A stretch of 12,917 nucleotides of DNA from Flavobacteriales bacterium UBA3364 (GTDB lineage: Bacteria; Bacteroidota; Bacteroidia; Flavobacteriales_F; PHOS-HE28). The DNA lies in NCBI GenBank assembly GCA_002360495.1, contig DEQO01000199.1, positions 1-12,917 on the forward strand. The letters are read 5' to 3'. Made by a program: the position numbers and the translations under genes. The notes beneath the pieces are model-generated. The model worked only from the letters and a program-made list of their open reading frames with translations, did no database searches and was not told the DNA's origin. Position 1 is the first letter of the stretch. Every line of letters starts with the position of its first letter. This document shows, in pieces, positions 1-8,339 of the stretch.

Positions 1-1
1 G

Positions 2-2521
2 CTGGCCTTCGCCGGCGGCCAGGGCGTGAACCAGTTCGGCGTTCGGGTCGACCTCGATCCGGATCTGATCGATGAATTCGACAATAGCAGTAACAACCAG
101 GCGTCGACCACGCTCTTCATCACCTCCGGCGATCTGGTACCCACCTATCCATACAACTATGCCATCGTACCGGACTCAGGTCCCATGCTGAAAGCCAGCA
201 CCGGTGATCCCTTGGCCCCACCCCGCGTCTACGTCTTCCAGATCGACACCACCGACCTCTTCAACAGTCCGGTGATGGAAACCACCACGATCACAGCGCC
301 CGGAGGTGTGGTCTCCTGGCAACCGGTCACCGTGTACAACGTTGATGCGCTGCAGGACAGCGTGGTCTACTACTGGCGTTGCAGCATCGACAGCACGGGC
401 AACGGTGGATACACGTGGTACGAACGTTCTTTCCAGTTCATACCGAACAAGCGCGGTTGGGGGCAAGCGCACTATTTCCAGTTCAAGAACGACGATTACT
501 CGTCCGTCGTTTACGATCGCCCGGACCGTGATTTCGAGTTCACCAGCGCCCCGCACGAGATCGCGGCGTGGACACCGGGCAACACCTTCGCCGAACCGAT
601 CGGGTGGCGCTTCGATCTGGAGAACGAGGACTATGGTGGGTGTTCAGGTGCACCGTCATGGCATGTGGCCGTGGTGGATCCCTACACCTTCGAGGCATGG
701 GGGACCCGATGGACGGACAACAGTGCGGTCCCGCCGGTGACCTACAATCCGGACCATGCCTTTGGCAACCAGAACGATCTTTCCGCATGCCGCAACCGGG
801 TCATGAAGTACTTCGCGTTCCGGCAGAACTCACCGGAGCAGATGCTTGCGATGGAGGCCATGCTCAACGGCATTCCCGATGGTCACCACATACTGATGTT
901 CACCTGGCTCTACGTAAGCCAGATCGGAATGGGGGCCGCCCCGGGCCTGATACCCTATATGCAGAATGAATTGGGCGTACCGTTCAGCACCATGCAGGAC
1001 AGCGTGCCCTACATCTTCTACGTGCGCAAAGGCGATCTGGGAACCTTCGTCGATACCGTCGGTGCCACCAGTACCTCGCGCCTGAGCCTTCTCGCGTTGA
1101 TCGAAAGCGCCGGTGATCGGGGCTTCATCACCACCATGGAAGCCGGTCCTGCCGAAAGCTGGTCCGCGTTGTACTGGAACGAACTGCCCTACGATGCGAA
1201 TGACAGCACTGTCATCCAGTTGAAGGGAGTGACCGCCTTTGGGGCCGAAGTGGATCTCGCGGAATTCCCTTCGGAACAGGATTCCGTGCCCGACCTGGGG
1301 GCCCTGGTCGATGCGCAGGTCTATCCCAAGCTCAGGCTTCGGGGCAAGTTCCACGACCTGAACGCAACGGAACCGAAACCGGCCTACTTGCAACGCTGGC
1401 AGTTGCTGCACCAACCCGTGCCGGAGTGCGCCATCGATCCGCCGCTGGGCTACTACCAGGCCTTGGATGGATGGTTCCAGGGGCAGCAAGCGGCTGTTGC
1501 CGTGGCTGTGCACAACATCAGTGAGTTCGACATGGACAGCCTGCTGATGGCCGCCTGGGTGATCGATCGCCACAACGAACGCCGTGTGGTCCATTATCGA
1601 CGCAACGCACCACTGCCGGCGGGCGCAACGCAGATCGATACGATCCGGTTCAGTACGCTCGACATGGGCGGCGCGAATACCTTGGTGGTGGAGGCGAATC
1701 CCATCGATACGATCACGAATGTCTACGATCAGGCTGAACAGTACCACTTCAACAACATCGCCCAATGGCGCTTCGATGTGTCGGTTGACCGGGAGAACCC
1801 GCTCCTCGATGTGACCTTCGACGGTGTGCACATCCTCGATGGTGACATCGTTTCCGCACGGCCGGAGATCGAGATCTCCCTGAACGACGAGAACACGGTG
1901 CTCCTGCTCGATTCCCCTGCCGATACCGTGCAGTTCAAGGTGTTCCTTACGCGCCCCGGTGGATCCGGTGAACGTATCTATTTCCGCGATGGTGCAGGCA
2001 ACGAGAACCTGCAGTTCATTCCGGCGGACGGTCCGGAGAACGAAGCACGGATCTTCTACCGACCCGTTTTCCCCGTGGATGGCAAGTATATGATGACGGT
2101 CCAGGCACAGGACCTGAGCTCGAACGATTCCGGCGACGATGATTACAAAGTGGCCTTCGAGGTGATCAACCGCACCACCATCACCGAGGTGCTCAATTAT
2201 CCGAACCCGTTCACCACGAGCACGCGCTTCGTCTTCACACTGACCGGCACCGAGATCCCCACCTACATGAAGATCCAGATCATGACCATCACCGGCAAGG
2301 TGGTCCGGGAGATCAGGATGCACGAGCTGGGTCCCTTGCACGTGGGCCGCAACATCACCGAGTTCGCGTGGGATGGAACGGATGAGTTCGGTGATCGCCT
2401 GGCCCGTGGTGTCTACCTGTACCGTGTGATCGCGCAGATGAACGGCGAGGACATCGAGTACCGCTCCACGGACGCCGCGAGCTACTTCACGAAGGGCTTC
2501 GGGAAGATGTACAAGCTGTAA
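2..2521 (+). CDS. C-terminal part of a giant secreted surface protein, PorU2/C25-peptidase-like (5' end outside window)
   Basis: The reading frame is open from the first complete codon at position 2, so the gene begins left of the window; the GTG at 26 is simply an internal valine codon. About 839 residues are visible. The segment begins with a CARDB-like stretch (acidic, ending EFDNSSNNQAS). A second stretch of that type lies near 1670-1800 and contains YHFNNIAQWRF and NPLLDVTFDG. The last ~110 residues (about 2185-2518) form a FlgD-type Ig/T9SS-like C-terminal domain with YPNPFTTSTRF, then WDGTDEFGDRLARGVYLYRV, ending GKMYKL. From memory, this domain order and these motifs match the C-terminal half of very large Bacteroidota proteins annotated as C25 (gingipain-related) peptidases or 'PorU2'; the peptidase domain would lie upstream and is not visible. 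I infer export through the Sec system and T9SS to the cell surface. Surface-protein nature is well supported; the PorU2 assignment is only probable. Confidence 0.75.
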   Translation: MAFAGGQGVNQFGVRVDLDPDLIDEFDNSSNNQASTTLFITSGDLVPTYPYNYAIVPDSGPMLKASTGDPLAPPRVYVFQIDTTDLFNSPVMETTTITAPGGVVSWQPVTVYNVDALQDSVVYYWRCSIDSTGNGGYTWYERSFQFIPNKRGWGQAHYFQFKNDDYSSVVYDRPDRDFEFTSAPHEIAAWTPGNTFAEPIGWRFDLENEDYGGCSGAPSWHVAVVDPYTFEAWGTRWTDNSAVPPVTYNPDHAFGNQNDLSACRNRVMKYFAFRQNSPEQMLAMEAMLNGIPDGHHILMFTWLYVSQIGMGAAPGLIPYMQNELGVPFSTMQDSVPYIFYVRKGDLGTFVDTVGATSTSRLSLLALIESAGDRGFITTMEAGPAESWSALYWNELPYDANDSTVIQLKGVTAFGAEVDLAEFPSEQDSVPDLGALVDAQVYPKLRLRGKFHDLNATEPKPAYLQRWQLLHQPVPECAIDPPLGYYQALDGWFQGQQAAVAVAVHNISEFDMDSLLMAAWVIDRHNERRVVHYRRNAPLPAGATQIDTIRFSTLDMGGANTLVVEANPIDTITNVYDQAEQYHFNNIAQWRFDVSVDRENPLLDVTFDGVHILDGDIVSARPEIEISLNDENTVLLLDSPADTVQFKVFLTRPGGSGERIYFRDGAGNENLQFIPADGPENEARIFYRPVFPVDGKYMMTVQAQDLSSNDSGDDDYKVAFEVINRTTITEVLNYPNPFTTSTRFVFTLTGTEIPTYMKIQIMTITGKVVREIRMHELGPLHVGRNITEFAWDGTDEFGDRLARGVYLYRVIAQMNGEDIEYRSTDAASYFTKGFGKMYKL
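2185..2518 (+). other. FlgD-Ig / T9SS-type C-terminal domain of the surface protein
   Basis: This part of the first gene begins with the NYPNPF hallmark, continues with a beta-rich segment (FVFTLTG, KIQIMTITGKVV) and closes with WDGTDEFGDRLARGVYLYRV. That is the FlgD-like immunoglobulin fold commonly found at the C terminus of proteins handled by the type IX secretion system. It is longer and less typical than the classic short type-A sorting signal, so it may be a structural end domain rather than a cleaved signal. Confidence 0.6.
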
Positions 2522-2543
2522 GCATGTCCCCTCGGGCAGCGTT

Positions 2544-2551
2544 TACTTTCG
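2544..2551 (+). promoter_or_regulatory. Candidate -7 promoter element for lnt
   Basis: TACTTTCG matches the Bacteroidota -7 consensus TAnnTTTG in all but one position and sits 8 nt before the ATG at 2560. I see no convincing -33 TTG at the usual distance. If real, it gives a nearly leaderless lnt transcript and argues for the start at 2560 over the ATG at 2524. Confidence 0.3.
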
Positions 2552-2559
2552 CCCTGCCC

Positions 2560-4314
2560 ATGCCTCCCTCACGTTCGCGCATCCTGCTTTGGGCCGCTGC
2601 CAGCGGGGTGCTTTGGGCGCTGGCCTGGCCCGCGATCGGTGGTTTCACCGTGCTGGCCTTCCTGGCTTGGCTCCCCTTGCTCCATGCGGAGCGGCTGCAT
2701 GATCTCCGCACCGCCGGGCGCAAGCGTGCGTTCGTGCCATACGTGCTGCTGGCTGTATTCATCTGGAATGCAGTTTGCTCCTGGTGGTTCTTCTGCGTGA
2801 GCGAACCGCTCGGTACGCGGTTGCTCAGCGGCTTTTCACCCATGGTCGTCAACTCGCTCTTGATGATCCTGCCATGGTGGCTCAAGAGGGTGGTCCACCG
2901 TTCGCTCGGTCCTCGCATCGCCGCCGTCGCATTCATCGCGTTCTGGCTTGCCTTTGAACGGTCGCATCACAACTGGGACATGCAGTGGCCATGGTTCTCC
3001 ATCGGGAATGTCTTCGGTACACATCCCGTTTGGATCCAGTGGTATGAGTACACGGGCATGTTGGGCGGAAGTCTCTGGGTGTTGTTGGTCACCTACTTCC
3101 TGGACAAGGGGATGGAACGGCTGCGTGACGGAACTGCACGACCGGTGGCCCCCTTCGCCCTGGCCATTGGTATCGCTGTCGTTCCATGGTGTTCGTCCAT
3201 TTGGCGCTTCAACACCTATCGTGCGGACAGCGGTCCCTCCATCGAAGCAGTGGTGGTACAACCCTGCGTGGATCCCTACACCGAGAAGTTCGGTGGTATG
3301 GACCCAATGGAGCAATTGGACCGCATGCTGGCACTCGCGGAAGTGGAGATGACGGACAGCACGGCATTGGTCGTGATGCCCGAGACCGCTTTACAGGAAG
3401 GTGCGTTCGTGGATGTGCGCGGTCGAACGCCGATCCTTCACGGCCTATGGGAGAACGATCTTCCCGCTGCGCGAAGCACGGAACGGATGGAAGCATTCCA
3501 GGACCGCCATCCGCAAGCCGCATTGTTGACCGGAATGTCCGCTGAATACCTGTTCCCCGCAGGGGCTGTATTGCCGCCCACAGCGCGGCCCCTGTTCCGC
3601 CCTGATGAAGATGTGCCCGCTTCCGGACAGCGCTGGTACGAGGCGTACAACGCTGCTCTTTTCATTCCCGCTGTGGGACCGGTCGAACACTACAACAAGT
3701 CCAAATTGGTCGCCGGCGTGGAAGCGATGCCGTTCGAGAAAATACTTGGAACGCTAGGCGATGTTGCGGTCCATCTCGGTGGCACCTCGGCGAGCCTTGG
3801 AACGCAAGCTGAGCGGGAGGTGCTGACCGATCCAAGCAGTGGGCTGCGGTTGATCCCGGCGATCTGCTACGAGTCGGTGTTCGGGGAACACGTTGCGGCG
3901 CATGTGCGCAACGGTGGCAACCTGATCGCCGTGATCACCAATGATGGGTGGTGGGATGATTCACCCGGGTATCATCAGCACCTCACATTCTCCTCCATCC
4001 GTGCGATAGAGACCCGCCGCGCCGTTGTGCGTTCAGCCAACACCGGGATCTCCTGCTTCGTGGATCGCAGGGGCGTTATCCAACAGCCTACCGACTGGTG
4101 GGTACCGACCGCTGATCGCCGGCATGTACACCTCAATGCCGAACTCACCTTTTTCGTCAGGTACGGTGACCTGATCGGTCGCGCTGCCGTGTGGTGCGCA
4201 GCATTGATACTCCTTGTCGCCATGGTGCCACCCTTGCGGAGGAATGTGCCGGTCTATTGGACCGACACGCGGCGTACCAACGTTCGGTCCGGCCCGGAAG
4301 AGCGGACCACGTAG
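2560..4314 (+). CDS. lnt: Apolipoprotein N-acyltransferase
   Basis: Lnt adds the third acyl chain to the N-terminal cysteine of lipoproteins at the periplasmic face of the inner membrane, using phospholipid as donor. The N-terminal ~250 residues are hydrophobic with several membrane segments (the first from ILLWAAASG); one more lies near the C terminus (WCAALILLVAMV). Between them is a nitrilase-type domain with the expected catalytic triad: Glu275 in VVMPETALQ, Lys380 in YNKSKLVAGVE and Cys436 in ICYESVFGEH, followed by NDGWWDDSPGYHQH. The Glu-Lys interval is about 37 residues longer than in E. coli Lnt, which I recall as normal for Bacteroidota. I chose the ATG at 2560 (584 residues) because a -7-like element lies just before it and MPPSRSRILLW is a typical cytoplasmic start; the in-frame ATG at 2524, 2 bp after the previous stop, would add 12 residues. 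The last 61 bp overlap the 3' end of the opposing gene. Confidence 0.95.
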   Translation: MPPSRSRILLWAAASGVLWALAWPAIGGFTVLAFLAWLPLLHAERLHDLRTAGRKRAFVPYVLLAVFIWNAVCSWWFFCVSEPLGTRLLSGFSPMVVNSLLMILPWWLKRVVHRSLGPRIAAVAFIAFWLAFERSHHNWDMQWPWFSIGNVFGTHPVWIQWYEYTGMLGGSLWVLLVTYFLDKGMERLRDGTARPVAPFALAIGIAVVPWCSSIWRFNTYRADSGPSIEAVVVQPCVDPYTEKFGGMDPMEQLDRMLALAEVEMTDSTALVVMPETALQEGAFVDVRGRTPILHGLWENDLPAARSTERMEAFQDRHPQAALLTGMSAEYLFPAGAVLPPTARPLFRPDEDVPASGQRWYEAYNAALFIPAVGPVEHYNKSKLVAGVEAMPFEKILGTLGDVAVHLGGTSASLGTQAEREVLTDPSSGLRLIPAICYESVFGEHVAAHVRNGGNLIAVITNDGWWDDSPGYHQHLTFSSIRAIETRRAVVRSANTGISCFVDRRGVIQQPTDWWVPTADRRHVHLNAELTFFVRYGDLIGRAAVWCAALILLVAMVPPLRRNVPVYWTDTRRTNVRSGPEERTT

Positions 4315-5576
4315 ATGCCCGGTGCCAGGTCCTCCCTCGGGATCCGGATGGTGTTCAAACCGCTGGTGGAACCCCACGACCGGGACAGTATCAGCTTTCC
4401 GCTGGCATCGTAAAGAGCAAGACCCCGTTGTTGTTCGCCGGGGATGGAGAAAAGGACGACAATATCCGCATCCACCTGCCAAGCGCTCACGATCTCCGAA
4501 ACACCGGCGCCTGAGCAACCTCCCACCACCATCGGGCTGTAGTTGACAGAACCGTCCAGATCGACCTGCGCTAGGCGGTAGTAGGCTTGCTCTATCGGTG
4601 AAGCATCCTCGAACGCATAGTTCGTCAGTGTCTGGCTGTTGCCCTCGGCTTCAATGCGGGCAAGGTCCTGGAAGAGCGATCCATCGGAGCTGCGTTGTAG
4701 TATGAAATGCGAGTTCCCGATCTCGCTCGCCGTGCTCCAACGAAGGTCGACCGTTCTGCCTACGCATGTGGCATCGAAACGGGCCAGTTCGATGGGCAGT
4801 GGGTGGGTCAGTTCAGAGAGTGTCCAGGATCGGAAAAAGGCGGCGGCCGGGATGTTCGCGTTCGTCACACTGTTCGTTGGCCCTGCCGTGAAGGTGCCTT
4901 GCGCTGGCATATCACCCCATTGGTTCGTTCCAGGATTGAACCGCTGCGCCAGGACAGTGCTCGCCGCGGTAAAGGAATTACCGGTCCGGATCTCACCCGT
5001 CGCAGCACCGGGATCGAAAGTGAACCCCAGGCGTACATCCGGCTTCGTGGTATAGGCGTACCCGCTCATCCCCGGATCGATGATCCAGAAGCGGTCCACT
5101 ACATAGTCCGAATTGTCCAAGGAGGTGGACAGGTTGTTCATGTGGGTGACATCGGAAGGACGGTACAGGTTGTTGTTCCAGTTCGTCGCTCCAACGGTCC
5201 CGTAGTTATACGTTGAGAACCCGATCGAGGCGTTCGCTCCATTGTCGCCTGCAGTGGTGACCTCGTAGGTCAATGGCATCTTCACACCACCGGCCGTGGT
5301 GAAGGGGACCGTATAGATGTTCGTTGTGCCACGGATGTTCCAACGGATCCGGTTGAACTCTCCTTCACTGCGGATGTTCCCACCCGTGCCAAGGGTTTGT
5401 ATCCCTGTCGGATCCGGATTCCCGATCACCACCCAGGCACCATTGTCTATCCGGAGCCAGGCATTGTTGTTCAGCACCAAACGGGCCTGCGCCCATGCCG
5501 CGGTTGGCAGGGCAAGCACGATCAATATAGACAACCCTATGCTCTCCGCACGAGGTATGGGACGAACGCTTGACAT
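4254..5576 (-). CDS. Secreted protein with T9SS C-terminal sorting domain
   Basis: This 440-residue protein has unknown specific function. I start it at the ATG at 5576 because MSSVRPIPR followed by a hydrophobic core and AWA|QA (predicted cut after residue 29) is a clean Sec signal peptide; an in-frame ATG 69 bp upstream (5645) would bury it. Residues ~30-259 are a beta-rich, Asn/Thr/Gly-rich region without recognisable enzymatic motifs. Residues ~260-357 begin LPIELARFDA and contain LRWSTASEIGNSHFILQRSS and YYRLAQVDLDG, a module that commonly precedes T9SS sorting domains. Residues ~358-440 are the sorting domain (LALYDASGKLI, LAPGIYVVRSS, ending RRVSVQ). I infer passage through the outer membrane by the T9SS with the domain removed or used for anchoring. 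It is the only minus-strand gene here; its last 19 codons and stop lie antisense to the end of lnt. Confidence 0.9.
   Translation of the reverse strand: MSSVRPIPRAESIGLSILIVLALPTAAWAQARLVLNNNAWLRIDNGAWVVIGNPDPTGIQTLGTGGNIRSEGEFNRIRWNIRGTTNIYTVPFTTAGGVKMPLTYEVTTAGDNGANASIGFSTYNYGTVGATNWNNNLYRPSDVTHMNNLSTSLDNSDYVVDRFWIIDPGMSGYAYTTKPDVRLGFTFDPGAATGEIRTGNSFTAASTVLAQRFNPGTNQWGDMPAQGTFTAGPTNSVTNANIPAAAFFRSWTLSELTHPLPIELARFDATCVGRTVDLRWSTASEIGNSHFILQRSSDGSLFQDLARIEAEGNSQTLTNYAFEDASPIEQAYYRLAQVDLDGSVNYSPMVVGGCSGAGVSEIVSAWQVDADIVVLFSIPGEQQRGLALYDASGKLILSRSWGSTSGLNTIRIPREDLAPGIYVVRSSGPDRTLVRRVSVQ
4286..4308. terminator. Inverted repeat in the convergent gene overlap, possible weak bidirectional terminator
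   Basis: GGTCCG (4286-4291) and CGGACC (4303-4308) can form a 6-bp GC-rich stem with an 11-nt loop, just before the lnt stop codon and inside the last codons of the opposing gene. No T-run follows on either strand, so an intrinsic terminator is uncertain. It is listed because no other hairpin separates these two convergent genes. Confidence 0.2.
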
Positions 5577-5596
5577 GGAAGCAGCAAAAGGCCAAA

Positions 5597-5604
5597 CCAA
5601 GGTA
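5597..5604 (-). promoter_or_regulatory. Candidate -7 promoter element for the T9SS cargo gene
   Basis: Read on the minus strand, TACCTTGG differs from the Bacteroidota -7 consensus TAnnTTTG at one position and lies 20 nt before the ATG at 5576. A TTGG is present 18 nt further upstream on the same strand, close to the expected -33 spacing. The combination is plausible but the match is imperfect. Confidence 0.35.
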
Positions 5605-5692
5605 CGATATTCGGGACGATCCCCAACGACGTTCGCGGCCCCCAAGCCCCCAGGACCTGTACGCCCCTTCAGGTTGCCACGGGTTCACGCGA

Positions 5693-5700
5693 TATCTTGC
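5693..5700 (+). promoter_or_regulatory. Weak candidate promoter for pabB-tilS
   Basis: TATCTTGC lies 11 nt before the pabB ATG and resembles TAnnTTTG with one T missing; a TTG occurs at 5674-5676, 16 nt upstream of it. The 135-bp space between the divergent genes (5577-5711) must hold the start of the pabB transcript, and this is the best candidate I can see there. Position rather than sequence supports it. Confidence 0.2.
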
Positions 5701-5711
5701 TGCGGACCGCC

Positions 5712-6947
5712 ATGCGCAGGACGATCCCACTGCCCTACACCGGCCCCGTCGATTGGGCTTTCCTTCGTTCGCAGGACCGGTTCCTCTATCGACGTATCGC
5801 CGATCGCGACCGAGCAGTTCTTGCGGTCGGCATGCTTGAGGAGGTTCCCGCACCGGAATTTGGATCCGACGGGCGGGTCGATGATTGGGTCTTCGGCGCC
5901 TTGCGTTACGAATGGAGGAATGTGCTCGAACCAGGGGTTTTCGGGGACGCGTCGGATGCGGATGCCGACTATTGTGCGTGGTTCATTCCGCGTTATGTGG
6001 TGGAGTGGACCGGGTCGAACGTGTGCTTGCACGCCCTGCCAGGTGAGGAGCAAGACGCTTCGGAGTGGGCCCGTTCGTTATTCCGGCCAGCCCAGGCCAG
6101 CCGCGAGCCGGGCCCTCTTGATTGGGTGGAGCAGTGCTCACACGAGGACTACGTGACCAATGTCCGAAGGCTCTTGGCCCACATCCATCGCGGTGACATT
6201 TACGAGCTGAACTATTGTACCACGCGATCCGCAACGCACTACGGCTTCGATCCGTTCGCAGCTTTCGGCCGGATGCTGAGGCGTTCCGCTGCGCCCTTCG
6301 CCGGTTTCTATCGGGACCACAACGATTTCGTCCTGTGCGCCAGTCCGGAACGGTTCCTCGCTTTCGATGGGGACAGGGTTATGGGCCAACCGATGAAAGG
6401 CACCCGCCCACGCTCCAAAGACCGTCATGAGGATGCACGCCTTGCTCTTGAACTGACAGCGGATATCAAGGAGCGAAGCGAGAACATCATGGCATTGGAC
6501 GTGATGCGGCACGATCTTTCACGCATCGCTGCCAGTCGTTCCGTACACGTCGACCATCTGTGCGCGGTGGTATCGCTTCCACAGGTACACCAGATGATCA
6601 GTACTGTTTCCGCGCGGATGCGGGTCGGTTCAACACCATTGGACGCGATCCGTGCGGCCTTCCCGATGGCGAGCATGACCGGCGCACCGAAAGTCCGGGC
6701 CATGCAGCTGATCCAGGAGGCGGAGGGCGTTGCGCGCGGTCGGTTCAGCGGCAGCTTGGGTTTCTTCGCACCGGACGGCACTGGCGACTTCAACGTGGTG
6801 ATCCGCTCCGTGCTCCATGATGCAGCTTCCGGTCGCCTTTCGATCACCACGGGAAGCGCGATCACAGCCTTGTGCGACCCCGAACGGGAATGGGCGGAAT
6901 GTCGATTGAAGGCACGATCCGTCATTGATGCCATCTGCAATGCTTGA
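5712..6947 (+). CDS. pabB: Aminodeoxychorismate synthase component I
   Basis: PabB converts chorismate and ammonia to 4-amino-4-deoxychorismate, the precursor of p-aminobenzoate and folate; a glutaminase partner (PabA) normally supplies the ammonia and is not in this window. The protein (411 residues) has the chorismate-binding fold of the anthranilate synthase family: QPMKGTRPR around residue 229, SENIMALDVMRHDLSRI from 256, TGAPK at 323-327, and GSLGFFAPDGTGDFN. Lys229 in MKGT matches the active-site lysine that distinguishes PabB (PIKGT) from TrpE (an alanine there), which favours PabB over anthranilate synthase. The N-terminal part is short, as in other Bacteroidota PabB proteins. I chose the ATG at 5712; an in-frame TTG at 5697 would add five residues but overlaps the promoter-like element. 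Its stop codon overlaps the tilS start by 8 bp, implying translational coupling. Confidence 0.93.
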   Translation: MRRTIPLPYTGPVDWAFLRSQDRFLYRRIADRDRAVLAVGMLEEVPAPEFGSDGRVDDWVFGALRYEWRNVLEPGVFGDASDADADYCAWFIPRYVVEWTGSNVCLHALPGEEQDASEWARSLFRPAQASREPGPLDWVEQCSHEDYVTNVRRLLAHIHRGDIYELNYCTTRSATHYGFDPFAAFGRMLRRSAAPFAGFYRDHNDFVLCASPERFLAFDGDRVMGQPMKGTRPRSKDRHEDARLALELTADIKERSENIMALDVMRHDLSRIAASRSVHVDHLCAVVSLPQVHQMISTVSARMRVGSTPLDAIRAAFPMASMTGAPKVRAMQLIQEAEGVARGRFSGSLGFFAPDGTGDFNVVIRSVLHDAASGRLSITTGSAITALCDPEREWAECRLKARSVIDAICNA

Positions 6948-8259
6948 AACGGTCCGCAGCTTCATGCAGAGGAACCACCTGCTTGCGTCAGGCGAGCCGG
7001 TCCGGGTGGCGGTCAGCGGTGGTGTGGACAGCATGGTGTTGTTGCACGTGCTACGGGAACTCGGGCACCAGTGCCATGTGGCCCATGTGGACCACGGCTT
7101 GCGCGGGAAGGAAAGTGATGCCGACCGAGCTTTTGTCCAGGATCATTGCCAGGCGCACGGGATCCCCTTCGTCGCACGGCGTGTTGATGTAGGCGCGCAG
7201 GCGGCGGACACTGGAACGAGTACACAAATGGCCGCACGTTCACTGCGCCATGTTTGGTTCAACGAATTGGTCATGCAGGGACCGCATAAAATGGCCCTCG
7301 CGCATCATGCGGATGATGCGATCGAGACCTTCTTTCTGGGGATGATGCAAGGCATGGGCTTGCAAGGATGGGAGGGCATCCCGGCCCGCAGCGGTCCGTT
7401 CATCAGGCCCTTGCTCGGGTGCCGGCGGGAGGCCATCGTGGACTACGCCCGGTCGAACATGATCCCATGGCGCGAGGACGCAAGCAACGCGGACACCACT
7501 TATCTGCGCAACCGTATCCGGCATGAACTACTGCCGCAACTCGAGCATTGGCGTCCGGGCACTCATCACAATCTGGCGCGCAATGTCCGGCTGTTCCGTG
7601 AATTGGACCGATTGGCACAGGACGCGGTCAACGAGGCGACCCAAGATCTGGTCCCGGGTCCGGACGGGACGCTGCGTGTGCCGTTCGATAGACTTCGGTC
7701 CCACGGTGCTCCGTTGCTGACCTTGCATCATCTTCTCCGGGCCAAGGGATTCCATCCGGATCAGCTGGAGGGCATTCTGCAGGCGATCGATCACGCGCGA
7801 ACGGGTGCCGTTTTCTACCGGGGGAGCCACCAGGTCCTTGTTGATCGGGCCGAAATGGTGATCGGTACGGTACCGGGACAGTTGAAAGCATGGCGTATCC
7901 CTTCTGCGCATGATGTTCCCGAGGATGCCCCGTTGCGCATCAGTGCTGAAGTGCCGGTCCGTACCGGACGGGGTGGGGGGGCGGATCGGGTCTGGCTGGA
8001 TCCGGCCGCTTTGGAATTCCCATTGGAATTGCGTTGTTGGCGGGCTGGCGACCGCATGCGTCCTGCGGGGCTGGGGGGCAGCAAGCTCATCAGCGATATC
8101 CTCATCGACGCCAAAGTGCCTAGGGACCGTAAGCAACGGACCTATGTCCTCGTCCAGGGTGATCGCATCCTTTGGCTCTGTGGTCATCGCATTGCCGAGG
8201 GTATCCAGGCACCGGACAACGGTTCCGAGGCCCTTCGCTTCGAGTGGTCGGGCCAGTGA
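6940..8259 (+). CDS. tilS: tRNA(Ile)-lysidine synthetase
   Basis: TilS attaches lysine to C34 of the CAU-anticodon tRNA-Ile using ATP, so that it reads AUA and accepts isoleucine; it is essential in most bacteria. The N-terminal ATPase domain shows the PP-loop SGGVDS at residues 26-31, HVDHGLRG at 49-56, the ALAHHADDAIETFFLG motif, and DASNADTTYLRNRIRHELLP. The C-terminal domain contains CWRAGDRMRPAGLGGSKLIS and ends with LWLCGHRIAEG, typical of full-length TilS. At 440 residues it is complete. I chose the ATG at 6940, which overlaps the pabB stop; an ATG at 6928 is also in frame and adds only four residues. The 8-bp overlap points to one pabB-tilS transcript. Pairing of these genes is familiar to me from other Flavobacteriales. 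Confidence 0.95.
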   Translation: MLETVRSFMQRNHLLASGEPVRVAVSGGVDSMVLLHVLRELGHQCHVAHVDHGLRGKESDADRAFVQDHCQAHGIPFVARRVDVGAQAADTGTSTQMAARSLRHVWFNELVMQGPHKMALAHHADDAIETFFLGMMQGMGLQGWEGIPARSGPFIRPLLGCRREAIVDYARSNMIPWREDASNADTTYLRNRIRHELLPQLEHWRPGTHHNLARNVRLFRELDRLAQDAVNEATQDLVPGPDGTLRVPFDRLRSHGAPLLTLHHLLRAKGFHPDQLEGILQAIDHARTGAVFYRGSHQVLVDRAEMVIGTVPGQLKAWRIPSAHDVPEDAPLRISAEVPVRTGRGGGADRVWLDPAALEFPLELRCWRAGDRMRPAGLGGSKLISDILIDAKVPRDRKQRTYVLVQGDRILWLCGHRIAEGIQAPDNGSEALRFEWSGQ

Positions 8260-8339
8260 CATGGTGGAAGAGAATTTTCCACAACGTGTCGGAACCGGCT
8301 TTCCAGGAGCATAACTTATGGCTCCACAAGCCCAACACC

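Noticed and set aside
26..28. GTG as start of the first gene
   Set aside because: The frame is open without a stop back to position 2, and the product is clearly the C-terminal part of a larger protein, so this is an internal codon.
830..2341. Long open frame (503 codons) on the minus strand opposite the surface-protein gene
   Set aside because: It lies fully antisense to a gene with clear domain motifs, its translation is rich in His, Arg and Asp without recognisable motifs, and such frames arise from GC-rich codon bias.
5712..6947. Anthranilate synthase component I (trpE) or isochorismate synthase as identity of this gene
   Set aside because: The lysine in MKGT (residue 229) and the neighbouring tilS favour PabB; TrpE has alanine at that place and normally sits with other trp genes.
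8264..8282. Inverted repeat GTGGAA / TTCCAC just after the tilS stop, as a terminator
   Set aside because: The stem is only 6 bp, not GC-rich, and no T-run follows; the downstream gene is on the same strand, so I do not call it.
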